Source of the DNA: Candidatus Uhrbacteria bacterium
Lineage (GTDB): Bacteria; Patescibacteriota; Patescibacteriia; 2-12-FULL-60-25
Direction: 5' to 3'
Length of the DNA: 64,000 bases
Assembly (NCBI GenBank): GCA_018499965.2
Contig: JAHBAS020000024.1
Coordinates: 1 to 64,000, forward strand
Shown: one piece after another, positions 16,960 to 25,563 of the stretch
Layout: the number at the start of each line of letters is the position of its first letter
How positions within the stretch are numbered: position 1 is the first letter of the stretch
Program-made: the position numbers and the translations under genes
Notes under the pieces: generated by a model
Told to the model about the DNA's origin: nothing
What the model saw: only the letters and a program-made list of their open reading frames with translations
Databases searched by the model: none

Positions 16960-16976
16960 GATGAAAACGATTTAAA

Positions 16977-17663
16977 TTAAATATCGAAGTTTTGAATCGT
17001 GTCACGGCACCAATTGGCGATTTCACCCATCAACGCCGCATCGCCATCAATCATTTTCATCGCATGACCCGCTAATTTAAGCCGATGATAAACTTTTACG
17101 TCCACTTCCAATTGATCCATAAGCGTATTCGCGGCATTCGCGCTCTCGTCGTCATCACCAGCCGAAGCCGTCATCCATACGCTCTGATGTGGGGCGACGT
17201 ATCGCACAATATCATCCGTTCGAACGCCATGGTAATTCAAACCAGGACTTAAAAGCACCGCGCCAGGAAGCGTCGGATACTCCGTAAGGAAACGCAAAGC
17301 AAGGTTCGCGCCAATCGAAGCGCCGATAACAACAATTTGTTCCCGATCAATGCCGCGACGACGAATCCACTCGTACGCTCCGCGCACATCTTCCATGGAA
17401 GAGAGATGTTCTTCATCCGAAAACGCCCGAGCATCAAGCGGCGCGCGTCCATTAGCATGAATCGATTCCCCATGTCCACGAAGATCAATCGCAAGCGATG
17501 CGATACCGCGTTTTGCAAGGATCATCTGAAATGCTCCCCACGACTCTTTCGTCGCCGGCATAGAATGCAGCAAAATCGCGCCGCCAATCGTCGTTGGCGT
17601 GGAAACCCAGTGACCAACGATATCGACATCATCACTCGTAGTGAATTGAATGCGTTCTGGCAT
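16977..17663 (-). CDS. Alpha/beta hydrolase
   Basis: A 228-aa protein with the alpha/beta-hydrolase order. ILLHSMPATKESWG holds the oxyanion-loop histidine, and DLRGHGES is the typical post-strand motif. The nucleophile elbow is VIGASIGANLALRF (GxSxG), with a late acidic residue and AGHAMKM for the catalytic histidine. It resembles DUF-type serine aminopeptidase or dienelactone hydrolase-like enzymes, but the substrate is not readable. It sits 17 nt upstream of uppP and 11 nt downstream of the TraG-like gene, so it is probably in the same operon. Confidence 0.8.
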   Translation of the reverse strand: MPERIQFTTSDDVDIVGHWVSTPTTIGGAILLHSMPATKESWGAFQMILAKRGIASLAIDLRGHGESIHANGRAPLDARAFSDEEHLSSMEDVRGAYEWIRRRGIDREQIVVIGASIGANLALRFLTEYPTLPGAVLLSPGLNYHGVRTDDIVRYVAPHQSVWMTASAGDDDESANAANTLMDQLEVDVKVYHRLKLAGHAMKMIDGDAALMGEIANWCRDTIQNFDI

Positions 17664-17674
17664 ACGAAGAGAGG

Positions 17675-20389
17675 TTAAGAATCAAACGTGATGCGTTGAC
17701 CCGGCTGAACGCGCATCCCGCCCTTAATCAGCGTTGGACGGTTCGGTACCGGAGGAGGCGATACTGGACGTTGACCGCGAAACACCGTTGCGGAACCGGA
17801 TGGCGTATCTTCTTTATCATCCCCTGCGGAAACAGAATTGTCGAGCGCGTGCCGTTCCGGAGGAATAATCCGTATCGACGGAGGCGCTGCCGCAGGATGC
17901 TTCGGAGGAAGAACCGGTGCCGGTCGTGGCGCAGGAGGGGTAGGCGGACGAGAAGGTACTACAGGAGGAGCAGGCGGCACGGATCGTGGCACGCTCGAAG
18001 CAGACGTCGGTGATGGCGCCATTGACCGTGGCGGGATAGCAGCAGATAACGAAGACGGTCGTGGCGATACAGAACCGGGCGTAGCCATAACAGGCCTTGC
18101 CGAAGAAATCGGCGTCGGAAGCGTCGCTCGAGCATCTTCACGATCAACATGCGCAAAATGACGCTCCAAGGAATCCCGTCGCTTCTCTTCCGGACGCGGA
18201 CGATCACGGTGCTTACGTTTGCGCTTATGCCGCTCTTCTTCCGTTTCACGATGTTCCATCGTTTGACGCTCCGGCTGATTCTCACCTTCCTGACGCGTCC
18301 CCACGTCCCCAGACGGAGGCGATGGGGTCAACGTTGCAGGACGCGGCATCGATGCCGCAGGAGACAGTGTCTTTGGCGGATTCGCAACGCTGCGACGTGT
18401 ATCAACCGCAACTCCACGCTGTTCGGCGATATCCGAAAGCAACGGCGAAACTTCCTCATCGCTTTCATCTTCTTTTTCCGCAATTTCCGCAAACCGCGAT
18501 GGATCCTCTACGACGATACGTGGACGATTCGGCTCTGGAGGCGTTGCCTTTTTTCGAATCGCTACAGAACCGCCTTCTTCAATAGCGCGCATCGCTGCGG
18601 CCAATGAGTCCGATTTTACATGTGCTTGCGACGGATCCGGTGGCGCCTCTTCCAACGCAACGCCCTCCGGTGGACGACCGCTTACTGCCGCTTTCATGAC
18701 CTTGCCTTTCACCTTCTGTTCATCGCGAATCAACGGCAAACACTCGGAACAGTACATTGGTCGCGTTGGATCCAATTGGATTGGCATTTCCCATACGGCA
18801 CCGCATCGCGAACACGTATGTTTGAATTTCGGTTTTTCTTTCTTCTTCGCCGGTTGCGACTTCTGGATTGCCGCTAAACGGTCCGGTGAAAAACGAAGGT
18901 ATTCCGCAGGGCCGCCGTGCTCCTGATCGTTCTCCTCCCCTTCATGCTCGCGCTTCGCTTCCAATTCTTCTTCAGACTCAATTTTCGGATATTGCAATGC
19001 CGTTTTCGCACCATCCTCTCCCTGCTCCTTATCCGGATCCTCTCCATTCACCAAAAACGTCGGGGACGCAGACGCCGAAGATCCGGATTCCATGCCGCTC
19101 CATTTCAATACCTTGTCTTCGATTTCCTGACGAGGCATGGCATAGCGTTCACGGGAAACCGCAATCACCTTTTCCATGCTCGCGGTGCGTTGGGCGATCG
19201 GGGGAAGCGTGGACGCGCTGAACGGTTCGGTTGAAACGCCATCCACCATCAACTTGAGATATATGCCGTACTTCGGAAGGCTCGTGAGATCCTCAGGAAT
19301 GAACGCCGGAGCGAATTCCTTTTCCATGTACAACGCATCCGGCGAACCCACACGGAACGTGAGAATGGATCCGATGTTACCGAACACGGCATCGCGAACC
19401 GTCTCATCAAGCTGTTCAATGTACTGGTGAGCCAAAATCAACGCCAAACGATACTTTCGAGCTTCGGACAAGATGTTCGCAAAGCTCGGCGTGGCGAAGT
19501 TTTGGAACTCGTCGACATACAGGAAGAAATCTTTTCGATCCGCCTCCGGCATATCCACGCGTTCCATGGCCGCCAACTGAAGTTTCGTGATGATCAATCC
19601 ACCTAACAAACGCATGTTATCTTCACCGATACGACCCTTCGAAAGGTTCACGATGAAAATCTTGCGATCATCCATAATCCGACGCGGATTGATCGTGGAT
19701 TTGACCTGCGCCAAAATATTTCGAATCACGCTTGCGCTCAAAAACTGCCCGACTTTGTTCTGCACCGGAGCCACGGCTTCCGTCGCATACTTTTCAGACC
19801 AAGAGGAGAACTCCGCCACCCAGAACGTCTTCACGATCGGATCCCGGATTTTCTCAATGACGCGCTGACGGTAATCCTTATCCACCAACAACCGGTTGAT
19901 GCCCAAAAGCGTAGCGCCTGGGAAATCAAGCAAGGCCAACACGCAGTTGAGCAAAATATATTCCATGCGGGGACTCCACACGTCCGGCCAAATCTTCTTG
20001 AACACGCCCATGAGTCCGGAGCCGACCAAATGTTTCTGCTCATCGCCGATGGTTTCAAGGATATTGAATCCGATCGGGAAATCCAAATCCGCCGGATTGA
20101 AGTACACCACGTCATTGATACGCCAGCTCGGGATGAAATCCAAAATCTTTTCCGCCGTATCGCCGTGCGGATCGATGTACGCGCATCCATGCCCAGCATA
20201 GATGTCGGACAAGATCATGTTTTCGAGCAACGTCGTCTTGCCCATACCCGTTTTTCCAAGGACGTACATGTGACGACGCCGATCGTCTAACTTAATCCCG
20301 AATCTCCGCTGTTGATTACGAAAATTCGTTTGCGCGAACAGCGTAATGCCATTTGGATCGATATTCAATTCGGAATTGGGTTGGGACAT
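17675..20389 (-). CDS. TraG/VirD4-like membrane-associated ATPase with zinc ribbon and Pro-rich tail
   Basis: A 904-aa protein. Residues 1-430 form a RecA-like motor of the TraG/VirD4/HerA group, with Walker A LGKTGMGKTTLLENM, Walker B FFLYVDEFQNF and a sensor region ALILAHQYIEQL. Residues about 530-560 form a four-cysteine zinc ribbon (CSRCGAVWEMP and MYCSECLP). The last 330 residues are low-complexity, first charged (ETEEERHKRKRKHRDRPRPEE) and then Pro/Ser/Ala-rich. The core resembles coupling proteins that pass DNA or protein substrates to a type IV secretion channel. No transmembrane helix is present, but the gene directly downstream of a membrane protein gene (18 nt) suggests that partner supplies the anchor. 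No relaxase or VirB genes are nearby, so conjugation is not implied. Confidence 0.75.
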   Translation of the reverse strand: MSQPNSELNIDPNGITLFAQTNFRNQQRRFGIKLDDRRRHMYVLGKTGMGKTTLLENMILSDIYAGHGCAYIDPHGDTAEKILDFIPSWRINDVVYFNPADLDFPIGFNILETIGDEQKHLVGSGLMGVFKKIWPDVWSPRMEYILLNCVLALLDFPGATLLGINRLLVDKDYRQRVIEKIRDPIVKTFWVAEFSSWSEKYATEAVAPVQNKVGQFLSASVIRNILAQVKSTINPRRIMDDRKIFIVNLSKGRIGEDNMRLLGGLIITKLQLAAMERVDMPEADRKDFFLYVDEFQNFATPSFANILSEARKYRLALILAHQYIEQLDETVRDAVFGNIGSILTFRVGSPDALYMEKEFAPAFIPEDLTSLPKYGIYLKLMVDGVSTEPFSASTLPPIAQRTASMEKVIAVSRERYAMPRQEIEDKVLKWSGMESGSSASASPTFLVNGEDPDKEQGEDGAKTALQYPKIESEEELEAKREHEGEENDQEHGGPAEYLRFSPDRLAAIQKSQPAKKKEKPKFKHTCSRCGAVWEMPIQLDPTRPMYCSECLPLIRDEQKVKGKVMKAAVSGRPPEGVALEEAPPDPSQAHVKSDSLAAAMRAIEEGGSVAIRKKATPPEPNRPRIVVEDPSRFAEIAEKEDESDEEVSPLLSDIAEQRGVAVDTRRSVANPPKTLSPAASMPRPATLTPSPPSGDVGTRQEGENQPERQTMEHRETEEERHKRKRKHRDRPRPEEKRRDSLERHFAHVDREDARATLPTPISSARPVMATPGSVSPRPSSLSAAIPPRSMAPSPTSASSVPRSVPPAPPVVPSRPPTPPAPRPAPVLPPKHPAAAPPSIRIIPPERHALDNSVSAGDDKEDTPSGSATVFRGQRPVSPPPVPNRPTLIKGGMRVQPGQRITFDS

Positions 20390-20407
20390 GGGAGGAATGG
20401 TACGGAA

Positions 20408-21787
20408 CTAACCGAATGGGAGGTTGATCGGAGGCTCGATCTTCTTCGCCTCGGTCTTCTTCAGCTGCGGAGCCTTCACGTTCTTCACAACCGGCAAATG
20501 CCACAAGCTCGCAATTTCATCAACGCCTAAATGGAACGGCGGAAGACCCATGCCGGGTGAACGGTTTCGATACGCCTCGATCAGCTTGTTTTTACGCCGA
20601 TTGTTCCGACGCTCTTTCATGAGCAAAATCGTGCTGCTCACGCCCACTTTTTTACTCTCCGGCTTTAAGGACTGAAGGTCATTCGCATTGAACTGCTTAA
20701 TGGCTCCAATGAACGATTGAAGGATTCGCGGCTTGGAAAAAACCTCTTTTTTCGCCACGTAAATGAAACGAATTTTACACAAAAATTGGATCTTCGACCG
20801 TTTGCGTTCAATCGCCTCGATCACATTGCGCTCACCAGGGGAAAGCATGAGCATTTTCATGGTCTTATCATCCTTTTTCGCCTCTTTTTCCCCTACCGCC
20901 ATACCAAGCAACGACGCACCAATGCCCGTAATCAGCTTGACCGGGAAATCCAACAATTCCTCCACCATGCTCTTTTTGGCCACTTTCGGAGGATCGCCTT
21001 TCAACTTCGAGACTTCCGCCTGGGCTTTGACCCCGAAATCCTTTTGATCGATCGGAATGAGGATCATTTGATACCAAGCTTGTTCGCCAGGACCTAAACG
21101 CGAAAAAGCCTCAAGAACCGCAGCGAGCGGATCCTTGAACTCACCGGTCAAGGAATGCTCAAAATCAACATACGTCTTAATCGGATACACGTCGCTTTTC
21201 ACGGGCATGAGCTCATTCCCGTATAACTCATACTCCTCATCTGGGTATTTTGACGGCACCGAAGGAACGTAATCACCTACCTGGGAAATTTCCGCCGTCG
21301 GATACTGGGCGTAGATCGAAGCTTCAACCAAATCCCGCAATTTATCCAAACATCGAATCAAGTACTGCAAATGCCCTTCCATGGAAATGATTTCAATGGA
21401 AAAACAATCCTGCACTTTTCCGTCCATCCACTTTTCCGTCCATGTCGCCGGTGAATGCGCACCCGCCAAATGAGCAAACGTATTTTCAACGGCTTTCACG
21501 CTTTGTTCCGATTCACGAGGGACATCAATAGCGAGTAAGACGTATTTTTTCTTCGAGATCGTCTTCCCCTGTTTGTAATCGAGAAACAATTCCGTAAAGG
21601 CGTACCACGCCAAAATCACAAAGACAATCCAACCGCCATGTGAAATAATAAACCACATGGCCTTGATTGGATCCTGACCCATTTGGGCTAATAATCGATC
21701 GAAAAACGTCACGTACGCTTCGTAATTCAACCAATCGGAGAACCCCGCGGCAATCGTCGGATCCGCTGTGAGTGGAATATCCTCCAT
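20408..21787 (-). CDS. Membrane partner of the TraG-like ATPase
   Basis: A 459-aa protein with one clear transmembrane helix near residues 50-70 (GGWIVFVILAWYAFTELFL), then a large alpha/beta cytoplasmic part (KKYVLLAIDVPRESEQSVKAVENTFAHL...). A basic region (KERRNNRRKNKLIEAYRNRS) leads to a tail ending in NLPFG. I do not recognise a named family. The single N-terminal anchor, the size and the fixed position before a VirD4-like ATPase suggest the membrane-embedded half of a two-protein machine. The start is the ATG at MEDIPLT because a perfect extended -10 (TGCTATAAT) ends 7 nt before it; longer frames start upstream of that promoter. Confidence 0.6.
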   Translation of the reverse strand: MEDIPLTADPTIAAGFSDWLNYEAYVTFFDRLLAQMGQDPIKAMWFIISHGGWIVFVILAWYAFTELFLDYKQGKTISKKKYVLLAIDVPRESEQSVKAVENTFAHLAGAHSPATWTEKWMDGKVQDCFSIEIISMEGHLQYLIRCLDKLRDLVEASIYAQYPTAEISQVGDYVPSVPSKYPDEEYELYGNELMPVKSDVYPIKTYVDFEHSLTGEFKDPLAAVLEAFSRLGPGEQAWYQMILIPIDQKDFGVKAQAEVSKLKGDPPKVAKKSMVEELLDFPVKLITGIGASLLGMAVGEKEAKKDDKTMKMLMLSPGERNVIEAIERKRSKIQFLCKIRFIYVAKKEVFSKPRILQSFIGAIKQFNANDLQSLKPESKKVGVSSTILLMKERRNNRRKNKLIEAYRNRSPGMGLPPFHLGVDEIASLWHLPVVKNVKAPQLKKTEAKKIEPPINLPFG

Positions 21788-21794
21788 GGAAGCT

Positions 21795-21803
21795 ATTATA
21801 GCA
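21795..21803 (-). promoter_or_regulatory. Extended -10 promoter TGCTATAAT, 7 nt before ATG
   Basis: A consensus TATAAT with the TGn extension lies so close to the ATG at 21787 that the transcript would begin at or next to the start codon (leaderless). The -35 region is weak, which the extension can offset. Confidence 0.7.
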
Positions 21804-21870
21804 CAGAACGCATCTCCTATCTCTCCCTTGTCGCAGAAGGACACGAACGAGATTACAGAATAGTTCAGAC

Positions 21871-21900
21871 AACAAAAAGGACCCGGTTTCCCGAGTCCTA
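21871..21900 (-). terminator. Terminator after secF
   Basis: On the minus strand AGGACTCGG and CCGGGTCCT pair around a short A-rich loop, followed by TTTTTGTTG. It lies about 20 nt after the secF stop. Confidence 0.75.
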
Positions 21901-21919
21901 CCACACCCCACGCCCTACC

Positions 21920-22804
21920 CTACGACTTCTTGCTCAATTTATTCCAAGTCACCAAAATCGGACTGGCGATGAAAATGGAGGAATACGTTCCGACGACAAT
22001 ACCGATGATCAAGGCGAGCGCAAACGGACGAAGCGTCATCCCTCCGAAAAAGAAGATCGCGACGAGTGAAAGTAACGTCGTCATAGACGTGTTGATCGAT
22101 CGAACATACGTCTGCCTCAACGACTCGGTTACGATATGCTCAAACGACCCGCTCATGCGACGCAAATTCTCACGGATACGATCCAAGACGACGATCGTGT
22201 CATTGATGGAATACCCAAGCACGGTCAAGATGGCGACGACGAATGTCGTATCCACTTCAAGCCCCATCTGCTTTCCGAGAACGGCGAATACCCCAATTGG
22301 AATAATCGTGTCATGCAGAGCGGAAATCAAGGTTACGATGCCGTACTTCCAGTTCTGTACCGCACCAGAAACGCCACGGAATGAATAGGCAATGTATAAC
22401 CCGATCGCGATGAGCGCCACGATGAGCGCCGTCACGGATTTTGCACGTAATTCCGCCCCAATCGCAGGACCGATAGAATCGAATCGTAATTCTTTTGCAC
22501 TCGCGAAGGCCTTTTGGAGACGACCGAATACTTCTTGATGCTGCACATCATCCAAGGACTTCATGCGAATATTCACATCCGTATCACCAACAGGCTGGAT
22601 CACGACAGATCCAACATCGAGACCATCCATTGCCCGTTCAATTTCCACCGACGTCGGACGGTGGTCAAAACGAACCGACAGCAAAGACCCTCCAGTGAAA
22701 TCAATACCGAATTTCAAACCGAATACAGCGACACAGAAGAGAGATCCGAGAACAAGGATGCCTGAAAGGGCATACCACACGGAACGAAGTTTAATGATAT
22801 TCAT
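21920..22804 (-). CDS. secF: Protein translocase subunit SecF
   Basis: A 294-aa RND-like membrane protein that uses the proton gradient to assist SecYEG export. It has TM1, then GLKFGIDFTGGSLLSVRF (the FTGG motif), the P1 periplasmic domain and five further helices. LTVLGYSINDTIVVLDRIRENL carries the family's GYSxNDTxVVxDRIREN motif. The gene starts 3 nt after the secD stop in a two-gene operon closed by a terminator. Length is normal. Confidence 0.95.
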   Translation of the reverse strand: MNIIKLRSVWYALSGILVLGSLFCVAVFGLKFGIDFTGGSLLSVRFDHRPTSVEIERAMDGLDVGSVVIQPVGDTDVNIRMKSLDDVQHQEVFGRLQKAFASAKELRFDSIGPAIGAELRAKSVTALIVALIAIGLYIAYSFRGVSGAVQNWKYGIVTLISALHDTIIPIGVFAVLGKQMGLEVDTTFVVAILTVLGYSINDTIVVLDRIRENLRRMSGSFEHIVTESLRQTYVRSINTSMTTLLSLVAIFFFGGMTLRPFALALIIGIVVGTYSSIFIASPILVTWNKLSKKS

Positions 22805-22807
22805 ACC

Positions 22808-24844
22808 TTAGACGTTGGTTGAGCGAGATTTCAAGAAGAGCCACGGAGCGATTCGTGCGAGCGGCGTCAATGCAACAAGTTTTAAGAGCACACGCGTAAT
22901 CACGATCGCTGAGAACATCGATGTCACGATACCGATGGAAAGCGTGAGAGCAAACCCCTTAATCAAGGACGACGTGAAGAGGAAAAGCACCAAACACACG
23001 ATCAGCGTTGTTGCGTTTCCATCTCGAATGGATGGCCATGCACGCGTAAACGCATCATCGATAGCTAATCCCAAGGCTTTTCCGGACTTCAGTTCCTCCT
23101 TCATGCGCTCAAAAATCAGCACGTTCGCGTCAACAGCAATGCCGATCGATAAGATGAAACCAGCGATCCCGGACATACTCAACGTAACCGGAATGAGCTT
23201 GAAGAGCGCGATCACGATCGCCGAGTAGCACACGAGCGCTAACACAGACATGAGTCCAGGCACGCGATAGAACATGACCATAAAGATGATCACGAAGAGG
23301 AATCCGACCAATCCAGCCACGAGCGAAGCGGATACCGATTCTGCTCCAAGTACCGGACCAACGGACTGCTGGGCGACGAGCGAGATCGCAACCGGCAAAG
23401 CACCAGCCTGCAAACGCTGCGAAAGCTCCTTCGCTTCCTGAATCGTAAAGTTTCCGCTGATCACAGCCTGACCGCTTGGAATTTCATTCTGAACCGTCGG
23501 AATACTGATCGGCGTTCCATCGAGGTAAATCGCGACCGGCTTGCCGATATTGCGACGTGTGATTTCCGAAAACATCTTCGATCCTTCGCCGTCGAACTGA
23601 AGCGAGACCTGCGCAGAACCCGTTTGCGGATCAAAATCGAGCGTGGCGCGCTGCAAGTTCTTTCCGGTCAAATCCGTACGCTTATACGGTTCGCTATCAA
23701 CGATATCCGACTGCCGCTGCTTTGCGACAGCGATGATCGTGGCGCGCATATCCTCACGAGGACGTTCACCAGTCTTCTTGATCAAGTGGAATCCGAATGG
23801 CGTTTCAATAACCTCGGAGATTTTATTCGTTTCCATCCCGAATGCCTTATTTTCAAAGGCCTCAACCATGTCCCCCTTCTTGAACCAACCTAAATCCCCA
23901 CCCGTCTCTGCCGCACCAGGCTCCTGCGAATATTTACGAACCAATGTGTCAAAGTTTTCTGAAGTCGCCTCTTTTGCAATCTTTTCAATCAATGCCTTTG
24001 CTTCTTCTTTGGTGGTCGTCGCCGTGCTGCGCTCCGCTCCCTTCCACTGGATCAAAAGATGCGCTGCGCTTACTTCAGAACCGATCGACTTCTTTTCCTT
24101 GATATCAACCACAGCCAACGTCGATCCATCATCAACGACTTTTTTCACGAGACCGGCCGATTGGCCCTGAAGAACATCCAAAAGTCCCGCATAAGTCGTG
24201 TTCTCGGAAAGCCATCCAGCATCAACCGCGCCAGAAACGTAGGCATGATCTTTCTGGAGATCACGCGCGACTTCATCGAAGTTCGCGCTTGATTGCACGC
24301 GCGTAAGCGCTTCTTCCGCAACCTTTGTCCGCGTTTCATTTTCCGCGTTCAACGCCTTCGTTTCTTCTTCGGTCAATGCACGACCTGCATCCGGATTCTC
24401 TTCGCGGAATTCCAAGATCGGCGTTTCACCGATCATTTTAATGGCTTGATTAATATCACGAACACCTGCGAGTTCGATCGTAAGACGCCACTGTTCACCG
24501 GATTTGGTGGTCAACACGGTTGGCTCTGAAACACCCATTTGGTTCACGCGACGCTCAATCACGTTACGGACGCCATCCATCGCGCTCTGTCGATCCTTTT
24601 CCGGGATCTTTGAGAGATCAGCGACGTATTCCAGGTGCGTCCCTCCCTGCAAATCCAAACCAAGGACGATCGGGAAATTCACAGATGGGATCTTTGCACT
24701 CGTAAGGGCGTTTACACGTCCAATGAGCCAATTAGCCCCTTGCGGATATGAGATAGAACCCGCAACGAGGAAAAGCACAAAAACGAGTAATGCCCGCTTC
24801 ACTAACGACTTCTTCGGAGTCGAAACGTTCTTCGTGGTAGCCAT
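22808..24844 (-). CDS. secD: SecD with inserted parvulin-type prolyl isomerase modules
   Basis: A 678-aa SecD. The family parts are TM1 (residues ~17-33), LGLDLQGGTHLEY, the P1 base with TPILEFRE, the second P1 half (LQFDGEGSKMFSEIT) and five C-terminal helices with GIAVDANVLIFERMKEE. Between TPILEFRE (~145) and TDLTGKNLQRA (~390), where other SecDs carry the P1 head, is a foreign block. Residues ~256-360 match parvulin/PpiC: VSAAHLLIQW, FDTLVRKYSQEPGAAETGGD, LGWFKKGDMVEAFE and TPFGFHLIKKTGERP. Residues ~168-250 look like a second, decayed copy (FDEVARDLQKD, GAVDAGWLS, LLDVLQGQSAG), recalling tandem SurA. The protein may fold or catch exported chains as they leave the channel; that role is inferred. 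The start fits a promoter 12 nt upstream. Confidence 0.93.
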   Translation of the reverse strand: MATTKNVSTPKKSLVKRALLVFVLFLVAGSISYPQGANWLIGRVNALTSAKIPSVNFPIVLGLDLQGGTHLEYVADLSKIPEKDRQSAMDGVRNVIERRVNQMGVSEPTVLTTKSGEQWRLTIELAGVRDINQAIKMIGETPILEFREENPDAGRALTEEETKALNAENETRTKVAEEALTRVQSSANFDEVARDLQKDHAYVSGAVDAGWLSENTTYAGLLDVLQGQSAGLVKKVVDDGSTLAVVDIKEKKSIGSEVSAAHLLIQWKGAERSTATTTKEEAKALIEKIAKEATSENFDTLVRKYSQEPGAAETGGDLGWFKKGDMVEAFENKAFGMETNKISEVIETPFGFHLIKKTGERPREDMRATIIAVAKQRQSDIVDSEPYKRTDLTGKNLQRATLDFDPQTGSAQVSLQFDGEGSKMFSEITRRNIGKPVAIYLDGTPISIPTVQNEIPSGQAVISGNFTIQEAKELSQRLQAGALPVAISLVAQQSVGPVLGAESVSASLVAGLVGFLFVIIFMVMFYRVPGLMSVLALVCYSAIVIALFKLIPVTLSMSGIAGFILSIGIAVDANVLIFERMKEELKSGKALGLAIDDAFTRAWPSIRDGNATTLIVCLVLFLFTSSLIKGFALTLSIGIVTSMFSAIVITRVLLKLVALTPLARIAPWLFLKSRSTNV

Positions 24845-24856
24845 AATATGGGGCCG

Positions 24857-24886
24857 AGTGTACCCCCCGAGTGGGCAAAATGGCAA
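24857..24886 (-). promoter_or_regulatory. Promoter of secDF
   Basis: TTGCCA and TACACT are separated by 18 nt on the minus strand. The -10 ends 12 nt before the secD ATG, giving a leader of about 5 nt. Confidence 0.6.
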
Positions 24887-24922
24887 GGGAAAAGTCGATC
24901 TCGTCCTAATTGGCAGCTAGAC

Positions 24923-24951
24923 TTGACAAAATGACCATTTTATGTTATCTT
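24923..24951 (+). promoter_or_regulatory. Strong promoter of the structured-leader locus
   Basis: A perfect TTGACA at 24923 and TATCTT at 24946 are spaced 17 nt. It is divergent from secDF and is the only clear promoter seen before three plus-strand genes. Confidence 0.75.
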
Positions 24952-24957
24952 TATTTG

Positions 24958-25105
24958 TTCTCTAGAAGATCCGGAAGCCCCTTCCAAACCCTAGAGCGAG
25001 GAGAGACGACCGACGCATCAAGGTCGAAAAAGAACAGATGTTCGGTTTTGTGATAACAAAGCCAAAAATATGACCGGCTCTCCTCAAAAAAGACGCCGGT
25101 TTTTA
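24958..25105 (+). ncRNA. Candidate structured RNA ending in an intrinsic terminator
   Basis: The predicted transcript starts near 24958 and can fold into a three-way arrangement. GAGGAGAG (24997-25004) pairs with CTCTCCTC (25079-25086). Inside lie CGACC/GGTCG and the hairpin GGTTTTGT-GATA-ACAAAGCC. ACCGGC and GCCGGT then enclose the 3' strand of the long helix and are followed by TTTTT, forming a terminator that overlaps it. This could be a free RNA or a read-through switch for the next gene. It does not match SRP RNA, tmRNA, 6S or RNase P as I know them. Confidence 0.5.
25075..25105 (+). terminator. Terminator within the leader, overlapping a long-range helix
   Basis: A 6-bp stem ACCGGC/GCCGGT with a 16-nt loop is followed by TTTTT. 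The loop holds the CTCTCCTC strand of the alternative helix, which makes conditional termination plausible. Confidence 0.55.
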
Positions 25106-25132
25106 GATCTTTATTCCGGTGATTCGACATAT

Positions 25133-25232
25133 CCCCTCACTTCAGGGCGCGAACAACATTCGTGAAATGAAGCGAGGGAGTATGGAACGCATGTCGCGTT
25201 TCACATCTTCCTCACTCAAAAGAGGATATCCC
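25133..25232 (+). promoter_or_regulatory. Leader element L1 (copy 1 of a duplicated RNA motif)
   Basis: This 100-nt leader matches the 99-nt leader of the next gene over nearly its whole length. CCCTCACTTCA pairs with TGAAGCGAGGG around an inner CGCGAA/TTCGTG helix. A second hairpin AACGC-ATGTC-GCGTT follows, then the start codon. Several differences between the copies keep the pairing. Confidence 0.7.
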
Positions 25233-25517
25233 ATGAATACCGCAGTCGCACTTTCCACCACCATGATCAATACCCGCACCACCCGTCGCTCTCTCAAAGA
25301 GCTTTGCCAACTCGCAATTGATGCCAATGCCGGCGTCGAACAAGTCGAGGCCATCGAATGTCTCTCTCGAGACTATGGAATCACGGAACGGCAACGACAG
25401 GCCCTTCGGACAAGGCTCTATCACATCGCCTTCCGCTACGCCTTCAAAAGCGACCCGAATGCCTGGCAAAGGCTCCATACGGAATTCGGCAAGATGAAGC
25501 CATTGAAGAATAACTGA
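25233..25517 (+). CDS. Unrecognised 94-aa basic helical protein
   Basis: No family is recognised. The protein begins MNTAVALSTTMINTRTTRRS and then has a run of predicted helices (LKELCQLAIDANAGVEQVEAI, YGITERQRQALRTRLYHIAF) ending in a Lys-rich tail. The three-helix, basic, Arg-rich character could fit nucleic-acid binding, but no defined motif is visible. The start was chosen because the duplicated leader ends exactly here and both leader-linked genes start ATGAA.AC. It is the first gene after a strong promoter and is followed by a 12-bp hairpin at 25535-25563. Confidence 0.6.
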   Translation: MNTAVALSTTMINTRTTRRSLKELCQLAIDANAGVEQVEAIECLSRDYGITERQRQALRTRLYHIAFRYAFKSDPNAWQRLHTEFGKMKPLKNN

Positions 25518-25534
25518 TCTTAGGTGGGACTTAC

Positions 25535-25563
25535 GAGAGCGTTAGACATTCGTCTACGCTCTC
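25535..25563 (+). other. Intergenic hairpin after the first leader-locus gene
   Basis: GAGAGCGTTAGAC pairs with GTCTACGCTCTC, about 12 bp with one bulge, without a U-run. Similar strong hairpins follow the second and third genes of the locus. Confidence 0.6.

Noticed and set aside
17675-21787. Conjugative element around the TraG-like gene
   Set aside because: No relaxase, VirB4, pilus or integrase genes, no attachment sites, and the neighbours are housekeeping genes.
24958-25105. Identification of the leader RNA as SRP RNA, 6S or tmRNA
   Set aside because: The conserved GGAAGGAAGCA-type SRP loop, the 6S open-complex mimic and tRNA-like ends of tmRNA are all missing.
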